Shown piece by piece: positions 33,905 through 40,900 of a stretch of DNA of 41,012 nt. Made by a program: the position numbers and the translations under genes. Position 1 is the stretch's first letter; each line of letters begins with the position of its first letter. The notes beneath the pieces were generated by a model that saw only the letters and a list, made by a program, of their open reading frames with translations, was not told where the DNA came from and searched no databases. The stretch comes from Chloracidobacterium sp. UBA3360. Its GTDB lineage: Bacteria > Acidobacteriota > Blastocatellia > Pyrinomonadales > Pyrinomonadaceae. The stretch is from positions 1 to 41,012 of the forward strand of contig DEQS01000087.1 in the NCBI GenBank assembly GCA_002360555.1, written 5' to 3'.

Positions 33905-34025
33905 TATTAACAAAGCGGTAAAACGAATTCAGCATTACAGAAAAAAATATTTATGGCAAACTTTGGCGAAGAAAACGAATCTGTATGACGTTCGCACTCC
34001 CCAACTTTTTTCGCGAGGTAAAACC

Positions 34026-34400
34026 ATGAAAACCATCTCAACCGCCATTTTGCTTGTGGCCATCACAGCACTTACAATGTTTGCGACCGGATGCCCGCAG
34101 CGGACGAGCATCGCCGATATCGAGGCGAATCCCGGCAAATATCAGGATAAAGAAGTCGTCGTCGCAGGCACGGTCCGCGACAGCTACGGCCTGTCGATCC
34201 CAGGCACAAGGATCGGCGGCGGCGCATATAAGATCGACGACGGAACAGGCGCGATCTGGGTCCTTGTGACCGACGGAGCCGTGCCGCAAAAAGGTGCTGA
34301 GGTCGGGGTTAGAGGAAGACTCGGTACCGGCGTTAACTGGAAAGGCCGTAATTATGGGCTCGGTATTTACGAAAAAGATAGGCGTTACGGCAAGAAGTAA
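34026..34400 (+). CDS. OB-fold-like lipoprotein
   Basis: A 124-residue lipoprotein. The signal MKTISTAILLVAITALTMF is followed by lipobox ATGC, with Cys23 as the acylated residue. The mature part reads like an OB-fold: ANPGKYQDKEVVVAGTVRDS, then YKIDDGTGAIWVLVTDG and VGVRGRLGTG, the pattern of tRNA-anti-like or YgiW/BOF-type domains. The ligand is unknown. The frame is open upstream, but only the 34026 ATG gives a signal peptide and it has an AGGT-containing site about 6 nt upstream. A palindromic element starts 14 nt after its stop. Confidence 0.85.
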   Translation: MKTISTAILLVAITALTMFATGCPQRTSIADIEANPGKYQDKEVVVAGTVRDSYGLSIPGTRIGGGAYKIDDGTGAIWVLVTDGAVPQKGAEVGVRGRLGTGVNWKGRNYGLGIYEKDRRYGKK

Positions 34401-34413
34401 TTGATTTTCATAA

Positions 34414-34492
34414 TTTGGAGTTCCGTCTTAAGACGGCTTCGCGATAACATACGAGTTGTTGCCGGGAAGCCCTCTGGAGCCGGGACTTCAAA
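34414..34492. repeat. Paired-hairpin palindromic element, copy 3
   Basis: Outer arms TTTGGAGT (34414-34421) and ACTTCAAA (34485-34492) pair over 8 bp with one G-U. The first inner hairpin is CCGTC-TTAA-GACGG (34423-34436); the second is degenerate, with GAAGCCC/GGG-CTTC partly pairing at 34466-34489. It ends 6 nt before the next ATG, leaving no room for a normal ribosome-binding site. Confidence 0.72.
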
Positions 34493-34498
34493 CTTTTT

Positions 34499-34975
34499 AT
34501 GGACGCTTTTCTCTCCGCATTAGACAAAAGATTTGCCGTGATTGACGCCCGTTCCCGCGATCTGCTCGCACGTGTTCCAAATAACTTGCTCTATCAACGC
34601 CCGCGCGAAACGCGCAGCGAGATGGCACCGTTCTCGTGCGGTGAATATATCCTGCGTTCGGCGGCGATGGTCGAAAAGACTTTTGGCGGGATCACCACGC
34701 GGCTGTGGGACGACCCTTTTGAGTGGACGCTGCCCGAAAAACTCGTTAACAAAGACCTTATCACCGCATATCTCGACGAAGTCGAAGCGACCCGACTGAA
34801 AGGCTTTTCATTTTTCACCTCTGACCAAGATCTAAAACGTGAAATTCCCGCTCCCGAAACACTCCGTTCTCTGTCTGACATCTTGATTGAAACGATCGGT
34901 CTCGCATCCCATTTCCAAGGACGGGCATTTGCCCTGTTTCAGGCTCTGACAGACGAGAAACTCCCGCAGCTATAG
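34499..34975 (+). CDS. DinB-like hypothetical protein
   Basis: A 158-residue protein predicted mainly helical. Its length, the N-terminal helix (FLSALDKRFAVIDARSRDLLARVP), a FSCGEYILRSAAMVEKTFGG segment and the late ASHFQGRAFALFQAL segment are consistent with the DinB four-helix superfamily, though the usual metal-site His triad is incomplete (only one His near the C-terminus). It may be a non-metal member. No Shine-Dalgarno sequence is visible because the palindromic element ends 6 nt before the ATG. The family call is tentative. Confidence 0.6.
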   Translation: MDAFLSALDKRFAVIDARSRDLLARVPNNLLYQRPRETRSEMAPFSCGEYILRSAAMVEKTFGGITTRLWDDPFEWTLPEKLVNKDLITAYLDEVEATRLKGFSFFTSDQDLKREIPAPETLRSLSDILIETIGLASHFQGRAFALFQALTDEKLPQL

Positions 34976-35030
34976 ATTGAGCCACAAACTTTTGCACAAC
35001 GAACTTTTTCGTGTAAGAATTCGTTAAGGT

Positions 35031-35058
35031 TTGAGACTTAAGCTATTTCTTTTAATTT
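35031..35058 (+). promoter_or_regulatory. Promoter for the tandem zinc-ribbon genes
   Basis: TTGAGA (35031-35036), a 16-nt spacer, TAATTT (35053-35058), 12 nt before the ATG at 35071. A GGAG ribosome-binding site lies between (35060-35063), close to the predicted start of transcription. Confidence 0.45.
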
Positions 35059-35070
35059 CGGAGCGACGCG

Positions 35071-35619
35071 ATGCACTGTCCTAGCTGTGGACAACAACAG
35101 GTTTCTAGCGAGACAAAATTTTGTTCGCGATGCGGCATGCCGCTCGGCGTCGTGGCTGAGGTCGTCGCACACGGCGGTTTTCTGCCGCAGCTCGCCCAAT
35201 TAAATCAAAAGAAAAAGTTTTTTACGAAAAAGTCGGGTGTGGTATTTGGGACGCTTTGGTTCATCTTTTTGACGATGTTCTCGACGGCGTTTTTTGGCAT
35301 TCTCGGTGCACCTGAGGAACTGATCGGAATTATTGCGATCACGGGGGTTTTCGGCGCGATGATGATAATTATCGCTTCCCTCATATTTCTACCAAGTTCA
35401 AAAGTACCGGTTCTGTTACCGCAGTTTCAGCCTCCCCAACAGCCTCCAATGTATGGTGCGGGCGGGCAATCTGCTCTGCCGCCGCAGCGATCGATCCCGG
35501 CTAATATGTACGATGCCCCGCGTTCGGCTGGATCGTGGCGTGACACCAACGATCTCGAACCTACGAGCGTCACCGAGAGCACGACGCGGCTTTTAGAAAA
35601 GGATGAAAAAATAATCTGA
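35071..35619 (+). CDS. Zinc-ribbon membrane protein, first of a tandem pair
   Basis: A 182-residue protein. The N-terminal zinc ribbon (MHCPSCGQQQVSSE, then FCSRCGMPLG) has four Cys ligands. Two membrane segments follow (about 58-80 and 88-110), then a Pro/Gln-rich linker and a conserved tail GSWRDTNDLEPTSV plus TTRLLEKDE. The cytoplasmic ends probably face the same side as a hairpin. The next gene, overlapping its stop in TGATG, encodes a paralog of the same length and order. The function is unknown; similar zinc-ribbon proteins with this tail seem characteristic of this bacterial group, from my recollection rather than any search. Confidence 0.8.
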   Translation: MHCPSCGQQQVSSETKFCSRCGMPLGVVAEVVAHGGFLPQLAQLNQKKKFFTKKSGVVFGTLWFIFLTMFSTAFFGILGAPEELIGIIAITGVFGAMMIIIASLIFLPSSKVPVLLPQFQPPQQPPMYGAGGQSALPPQRSIPANMYDAPRSAGSWRDTNDLEPTSVTESTTRLLEKDEKII

Positions 35620-36167
35620 TGTTTTGCCCTCAATGCGGACAAGAAAGGATATCAATGGACACGAACTACTGTTCGCGTTGCGGTTTTCTGCTGGCAGCAG
35701 TCGGCGATCTCTTACAAACCGGCGGCGTTAATCCGTTGGCAACGCCCCGCGTGTCGTCGAAGCAGTCGCCCAGAAAACGTGGTCTTAAGCAGGGCTTGTT
35801 TCTCTTTTTGCTCACGTTTCTTGTCGCTCCGCTGATGGGTATGATAACCGTCGCATTGCGAATCGAGCCTTTTCTAGTCGGGTTTGCAGTCGTTTTCTGT
35901 TTTATCGGCGGGTTGCTGCGTATGGCTTATGCGTTAATGTTTGAATCATCCGAACCCGGTGTCCCGACGCTCGAAGAAAAAGTTCTCGCGGGTGCAAACT
36001 CACTTCACTCAGTAAAGGCAAACGCGTTGCCGCCGCAATCGTCAGTACCAGCGCAAAACTATTTTACGCCGGTTGCCGGCAACTGGCGTGATACTAACGA
36101 CCTCCAACCGACAAGCGTTGATGAGGGAAAAACTCAGCTTCTCGAAAAAGACGAAACTCCTCAATAA
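35619..36167 (+). CDS. Zinc-ribbon membrane protein, second of a tandem pair
   Basis: A 182-residue paralog of the preceding protein: zinc ribbon MFCPQCGQERISMD and YCSRCGFLLA, two membrane segments (about 57-78 and 82-105), a linker, and the tail GNWRDTNDLQPTSV then KTQLLEKDE. Its start overlaps the previous stop (TGATG), so translation is coupled. The central region has diverged far more than the two ends, which implies that the ribbon and tail are the constrained parts. Its 3' end overlaps the convergent gamma-glutamyltransferase gene by 7 nt. Confidence 0.8.
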   Translation: MFCPQCGQERISMDTNYCSRCGFLLAAVGDLLQTGGVNPLATPRVSSKQSPRKRGLKQGLFLFLLTFLVAPLMGMITVALRIEPFLVGFAVVFCFIGGLLRMAYALMFESSEPGVPTLEEKVLAGANSLHSVKANALPPQSSVPAQNYFTPVAGNWRDTNDLQPTSVDEGKTQLLEKDETPQ

Positions 36168-37894
36168 CCGATCGCTTTTCCGTCACTTCTCGGGTCAATC
36201 GCGCCCAAACGAACGCCCTTTTCATCGATCATAATGCCGGTAGCTGAAGCCACATTGCCGGAATTATCGTTAAATATGTGTCTGTAGCCTCGCATTATAG
36301 CCATCGTATCCGGTGATATCCCGTTCGATTCCCACATAATACTATCGGGCAGCCATTGATGGTGCATTCGCGGGGCTGAGATGGCTTCGAGGATGTTCAT
36401 GTCGTAATCAATCACGTTAATGATCGATTGCATAACGGCAGAGATGATCCTGGGGCCCCCGCGGGCACCTAACGCGAACCATGTGCTGCCGTCTTTGCGC
36501 ATAACGATAGTCGGTGTCATCGACGACAAAGGCCTCTTCTTTGGTTCGACTTTGTTGCGCTCACCTTGGACGAGGCCAAACAGATTCGGTCTGCCCGGAA
36601 GTGCGGCGAGGTCATCCATTTCGTCGTTCATCAGTATGCCCGTGCCTTTAATTGTGACCCTCGAACCGTATAGATCGTTGATCGTATAGGTGTTCGCGAC
36701 GATCATACCGTCTTTATCGGCGATCGTGTAGTGTGTCGTTTCCATTGGTTCGCGGCCGCCGACGGTGCCGAACTTAACGTCCCGGCTTGGTGTGGCTTTG
36801 TTGGGGAGAATTGTGCTTCGACGCTCTTTCGCATAAGTTTTGTCTATCAACTTAGCGACCGGAACGTCTACAAAATCAGGATCTGCCATATACTCGGCAC
36901 GATCGGCAAACGCTCGACGGGACGCTTCAACGTAGAGATGATATTTTGCGGCAGAATTCGATCCGAGAGCACGCATATCGTAGCCTTCGAGGATATTTAG
37001 CGCCTCAAACATCACCATTCCGCCCGAACTTGGCGGTGGCATCGAGACAATTTCGTGTCCGCGATAATTCCCATGCAGCGGCTGACGTTCCTTGGCGACG
37101 TAGTTTTTCAGGTCTTGCTCGGTAATGAGGCCGCCGTTGGCTTTCATATCGGCGGCGATGAGCTTCGCGGTCTGGCCACTGTAAAAATCACTCGCTCCTA
37201 AGCGTGCGATGCGGCCCAAAGTTGCCGCAAGCTCTGGTTGTTTTAGCGTGTCTCCCTCATTAAAATAATTCCCGTCGCGCAGAAAAATACGGTTCGATTC
37301 AGGATAACGTTCGAGCGTATCTTTGTATTCAACAAATAGTTCTGCGAGACGGTTCGAAAGCACGTAGCCGTTCTGGGCCAGCAGCCTTGCGGGCTCAACC
37401 AGTTGCCGCCAAGTCACCTTTCCACTGCCGTACTTTTTGAACGCAAGCTCAAAACCAGCCAGCGTCCCCGGAACGCCGGATGCGCGGTATCCGACGGTCG
37501 AACTTCCCTCGCCTTCGATCAGATCGCCTTTCGCATCGACAAACATATCGCGGCTCGCCGCTCCCGGAGCCATTTCACGGTAATCGATCGCGTGAAACTC
37601 ACCTTTCTTATCCCGAAACAACATAAACCCGCCGCCGCCGATGTTCCCCGCCTCCGGATAAACAACAGCCAACGCTAGCCCCACGGCAACCGCGGCGTCA
37701 ACAGCATTACCACCTTTCTTCATGACGTCCACACCGATCTGTGAAGCAAGCTCATGCTGCGACGCGACCATGCCATTCTTGCCACGGACAGGCGATGGCC
37801 ACGCTCCATTTACCTTTGAAAAAGACGGTAACAGGACGAGTGTCAGCGAAAACAACAATGTAGCGGCAAAGGCACGTCGGATTTGGTTCGTCAT
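36161..37894 (-). CDS. ggt: Gamma-glutamyltransferase
   Basis: A 577-residue periplasmic or secreted N-terminal-nucleophile hydrolase that cleaves gamma-glutamyl bonds such as in glutathione. A signal peptide covers about 1-30. The precursor self-cleaves before the nucleophile Thr of ETTHYTIADKDG near residue 388. Other motifs are GGNAVDAAVAVGLAL, GNIGGGGFMLFR, PPPSSGGMVMFEALNIL, and GTGILMNDEMDDLAALPG. A lid-loop-like segment (PNLFGLVQGERNKVEPKK) follows. Length matches the family. It converges on the zinc-ribbon pair and diverges from the Nramp-like gene across a 131-nt gap rich in inverted repeats. Confidence 0.95.
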   Translation of the reverse strand: MTNQIRRAFAATLLFSLTLVLLPSFSKVNGAWPSPVRGKNGMVASQHELASQIGVDVMKKGGNAVDAAVAVGLALAVVYPEAGNIGGGGFMLFRDKKGEFHAIDYREMAPGAASRDMFVDAKGDLIEGEGSSTVGYRASGVPGTLAGFELAFKKYGSGKVTWRQLVEPARLLAQNGYVLSNRLAELFVEYKDTLERYPESNRIFLRDGNYFNEGDTLKQPELAATLGRIARLGASDFYSGQTAKLIAADMKANGGLITEQDLKNYVAKERQPLHGNYRGHEIVSMPPPSSGGMVMFEALNILEGYDMRALGSNSAAKYHLYVEASRRAFADRAEYMADPDFVDVPVAKLIDKTYAKERRSTILPNKATPSRDVKFGTVGGREPMETTHYTIADKDGMIVANTYTINDLYGSRVTIKGTGILMNDEMDDLAALPGRPNLFGLVQGERNKVEPKKRPLSSMTPTIVMRKDGSTWFALGARGGPRIISAVMQSIINVIDYDMNILEAISAPRMHHQWLPDSIMWESNGISPDTMAIMRGYRHIFNDNSGNVASATGIMIDEKGVRLGAIDPRSDGKAIGY

Positions 37895-37928
37895 AATATT
37901 CGAACTCTAACAAATGTCGCGTTTCGCA

Positions 37929-37951
37929 ACAAATTTACCGTCAAAATTTGT
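37929..37951. promoter_or_regulatory. Inverted repeat upstream of the Nramp-like promoter
   Basis: ACAAATTT (37929-37936), 7 nt, AAATTTGT (37944-37951): a perfect 8-bp inverted repeat, the size of a dimeric repressor site. It lies upstream of the -35 box and between the divergent ggt and Nramp-like genes. Confidence 0.55.
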
Positions 37952-37957
37952 CCGGCT

Positions 37958-37986
37958 TTTTCATTTGCAGCAAATTGAGTTATAGT
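37958..37986 (+). promoter_or_regulatory. Promoter of the Nramp-like gene with overlapping palindromes
   Basis: TTTTCA (37958-37963), a 17-nt spacer, TATAGT (37981-37986). The spacer contains ATTTGC-A-GCAAAT (37963-37975), and AAATTGA (37972-37978), 7 nt, TCAATTT (37986-37992) spans the -10 box. A regulator bound here would block RNA polymerase. Confidence 0.6.
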
Positions 37987-38025
37987 CAATTTTTAGAAAT
38001 ATGATCGACGACGGTAGTAGTAGAA

Positions 38026-39333
38026 ATGGACGTTTCACGCTTTTCCCCGAAAAAGTTTGTGCAAAAAGTGCGCCGCGTGCCGTCGCGCCTCCGTCGATCT
38101 CTATCTGATTACCGCTTTTACGCCTACCTTGCCGTTCTCGGCCCCGGAATTATCGCAGCAAATGCTGGCAACGACGCCAGCGGCATCGCCACCTATTCGA
38201 CCGTCGGAGCCGAATTTGGCTACACGCTCCTGTGGGTGTTTATCCCAATGGTGATCAGCTTGATCATCGTACAGGAAATGTGCGTTCGAATGGGCGTCGT
38301 AACCGGCCAGGGACTCGCAGATCTTATCCGCGAGCAATTTGGTGTGCGTTGGACGGCTCTAATTATGACGGCGCTGTTTGTCGCGAACACGGGCGTCATC
38401 ATTTCCGAATTTGTCGGCATTTCCCAGGCAGCCGAGCTTTTCGGCATTTCGCGTTATATCGCCGTCCCCATTACCGCAGTTTTGATCTGGTGGCTCGTCG
38501 TCAAAGGAACGCAGAAACGCGTCGAACGCGTTTTCCTCGCGATGTCGCTTGTCTTTCTCTCGTACATCGTCTCGGCGTATCTCGCCAAGCCAGACTGGAC
38601 GGCCGTTGGTGAGAGTTTTGTCAGTCCCAACATTAGCCACGACGCCGGATATCTTTTTATGCTGATGGCGCTGATCGGAACGACGATCACGCCATTTATG
38701 CAGGTTTATGTTCAATCGTCGGTAGTTGAAAAGGGTATGGACGAAGAAGATCTGCCCTTGGTGCGTGCCGACGTCATTGTCGGGACGATCTTCGCGTGTG
38801 CGATCGCAGGGTTTATCGTCATCTGCGCAGCGGCGACGCTTCATCATCAAGGGGTCACGACGATCGATTCGGCTGCGACCGCGGCTGAGGCATTTGAACC
38901 GATCGCCGGTGTCTATGCGAAATATCTATTCGGTATCGGGCTGTTCGGTGCCGCGATGCTGGCTATGGGCGTGTTGCCGCTGGCGACAGCGTACAGCCTG
39001 AGCGAGGCACTCGGCTTTGAAAAAGGATTGTCCCGCTCGTTTCGCGAAGCACCGATCTTTCTCGGCATCTTCACTTCCCTTATAGTAATCGGTGCGGTCG
39101 TCGCTTTGATACCCGGCATTCCTCAGATCCGTCTGCTGCTCGCCACGCAGTCGATAAACGGCCTGCTGCTGCCGATCATTCTCTTTGCGATCGTCAAACT
39201 CGCGAATAACAAAGAGATCATGGGCAAGAGCAAAAACGGCCCGATCCTCAACATTTTCGCCTGGCTCGTGACGATAACCGTCTCGTGCCTGTCTTTGGCG
39301 TTGATTGGTAAAACGATTGCTGATATGTTTTAG
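38026..39333 (+). CDS. Nramp-family divalent metal transporter, atypical motifs
   Basis: A 435-residue inner-membrane transporter with about eleven membrane segments after a basic N-terminal tail of some 30 residues. The TM1 region GPGIIAANAGNDASGIATYS aligns with the Nramp DPGN site: Asp50 is kept but the following residues are Ala-Ser-Gly. The TM6 site reads TITPFMQVYVQSS (Thr222-Pro223-Phe224-Met225) in place of the usual MPH. Such changes occur in Nramp-like subfamilies with different ion preference, so Mn, Fe or Mg import is open. The ATG lacks a strong ribosome-binding site. The MscS-type gene follows after 7 nt, so the two are probably co-transcribed. Confidence 0.88.
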   Translation: MDVSRFSPKKFVQKVRRVPSRLRRSLSDYRFYAYLAVLGPGIIAANAGNDASGIATYSTVGAEFGYTLLWVFIPMVISLIIVQEMCVRMGVVTGQGLADLIREQFGVRWTALIMTALFVANTGVIISEFVGISQAAELFGISRYIAVPITAVLIWWLVVKGTQKRVERVFLAMSLVFLSYIVSAYLAKPDWTAVGESFVSPNISHDAGYLFMLMALIGTTITPFMQVYVQSSVVEKGMDEEDLPLVRADVIVGTIFACAIAGFIVICAAATLHHQGVTTIDSAATAAEAFEPIAGVYAKYLFGIGLFGAAMLAMGVLPLATAYSLSEALGFEKGLSRSFREAPIFLGIFTSLIVIGAVVALIPGIPQIRLLLATQSINGLLLPIILFAIVKLANNKEIMGKSKNGPILNIFAWLVTITVSCLSLALIGKTIADMF

Positions 39334-39340
39334 CGTAAAT

Positions 39341-40882
39341 ATGGCTGCAACTGAATTGCGTAAGAAACTCGTCTATTTCCTGATCTTTGCGTCAATAGTC
39401 GCGCTGATCCTGATCACGTTTCCCTTTATCGAAGAATTGCTCCGTGCCTATTTAACGGAAAACTTTGGGCTTATTATTGCAGCCAACGGCGGCGTGACTG
39501 TTGCGGAGGGCGTCTCGGCGCCGTCCATGATGACCGAAACGACGATCGGCCTGATCGTCAATCTCCTGCACATCGTCAAGATCCTGCTCTGGATGGCGCT
39601 TGTCGTTTCCGTTGTTCGATTTGTCGGTTTTCTCGTCGTCAAAACGGCGTATCGCAACGCCGAGCAAGGCGAGGTCTCGTCGCTGATCAAGACCGTTCTC
39701 TCGATCATCATCTATATCGTTGCGTTTTTCATGATCTTTCAGTCGCAGTTCCCCGGCGTCCAGCTTACTGCGCTCTTTACCGGTTCAACGATCCTCGGTA
39801 TTGTCGTCGGTCTCGCTCTGCAGGATACGCTCGGCAACTTGTTTGCCGGCTTGGCGCTTTCGGCAGACCAGCCGTTCGTCGTTGGCGATGTGATCTTGAT
39901 CCCGGGCCGCGGCGAAGGCGTGATCGAGCACGTGTCGTGGCGAGGAGTTAAGATCAGGACCTTTCAAAATAAGCTGCTCGTCATCAGCAACTCGGTACTT
40001 GGCAAAGAGATATTTGAGGTCGCTCCAAAGAATAATCTCAACGCCAAGATCGTCTTCTTTAACTCGCTCTACTCAAATTCCCCGGCTAAAACGATCCAGG
40101 CGATCCGCGAAGCCGTTCGCCAAGTTGAGAATGTCAGCCCAAAGATCCGTCCCGTCGTCCGCATCCGCAATCTCGCGGCCGACGGCATCGATTGGGAAGT
40201 TAAATACTGGCTCGAAGACTATCGCCAACAGCACGACACCGACGCACTCGTCAGACAGCGAATATGGTATGTGTTTCAGCGTGAAAAGATCCATTTCGCA
40301 TATCCGACGCGGACGGTTTACATCGAGACAAAACCCGACGAATTGCCGCCCGAAGATGTTATCAACAACATCGCCGAGCATCTTAACCGCGTCTCGATCT
40401 TTGCTCCGCTCTCCGACGAAGAGATCGAGCGGCTCGCAAATGCCTCGACGACCCGCATCTATGCTCCCGGCGAAAACATCGTCAACATGGGCCAGGAGGG
40501 CAACTCGATGTTCGTCGTAATCAGCGGCACCGTCAAGGTCCAGATCCCCGAGCTGTCGTATCAAAAGACCATCGGCACGCTCCGCGAGAATGATTTCTTT
40601 GGCGAAATGAGCCTGCTCACCGGCGAACCGCGTTCGGCCACCGTCGTCGCGTTTGAGGAATCCGAGGTCCTGCGCATCGACAAATCCGGCCTCAAACCGA
40701 TCTTTGAAAGCAACCCCGTCCTCGTCGAATCCATCAGCGAACTCGTCGAAGAGCGCCGCGCCCTCCTCACCGCCCAGATCGAAGCCCAAGCCGAAGAAGA
40801 AGAACACCGCACCAAAAAAGGCGTTATGAAGTCGATCAAGAGCTTCTTCGGGTTAAGTAAAAGTCAGAACCGCGAGCAATAG
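39341..40882 (+). CDS. MscS-type channel with C-terminal cyclic-nucleotide-binding domain
   Basis: A 513-residue membrane protein. From ATG 39341 (MAATELRKKLVYFLIF) it has about four membrane segments (near 8-28, 60-85, 110-130, 135-155), the pore-lining helix and then the MscS beta domain (GLALQDTLGNLFAGLALSAD, then PFVVGDVILIPGRGEGVIEH). A cyclic-nucleotide-binding domain covers about 360-480, with the phosphate-binding cassette FFGEMSLLTGEPRSATVV including the conserved Glu and Arg. This is the architecture of bacterial cyclic-nucleotide-gated MscS-like channels (bCNG). A charged tail (EAQAEEEEHRTKKG) ends the protein. An upstream ATG at 39305 overlaps the transporter gene and is rejected. 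Confidence 0.92.
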   Translation: MAATELRKKLVYFLIFASIVALILITFPFIEELLRAYLTENFGLIIAANGGVTVAEGVSAPSMMTETTIGLIVNLLHIVKILLWMALVVSVVRFVGFLVVKTAYRNAEQGEVSSLIKTVLSIIIYIVAFFMIFQSQFPGVQLTALFTGSTILGIVVGLALQDTLGNLFAGLALSADQPFVVGDVILIPGRGEGVIEHVSWRGVKIRTFQNKLLVISNSVLGKEIFEVAPKNNLNAKIVFFNSLYSNSPAKTIQAIREAVRQVENVSPKIRPVVRIRNLAADGIDWEVKYWLEDYRQQHDTDALVRQRIWYVFQREKIHFAYPTRTVYIETKPDELPPEDVINNIAEHLNRVSIFAPLSDEEIERLANASTTRIYAPGENIVNMGQEGNSMFVVISGTVKVQIPELSYQKTIGTLRENDFFGEMSLLTGEPRSATVVAFEESEVLRIDKSGLKPIFESNPVLVESISELVEERRALLTAQIEAQAEEEEHRTKKGVMKSIKSFFGLSKSQNREQ

Positions 40883-40900
40883 CGACCGCAGAATCAATTG

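Noticed and set aside
33828..34025. Longer start for the OB-fold-like lipoprotein gene
   Set aside because: The extension overlaps the divergent gene's 5' end and would bury the lipoprotein signal peptide 66 residues inside the protein.
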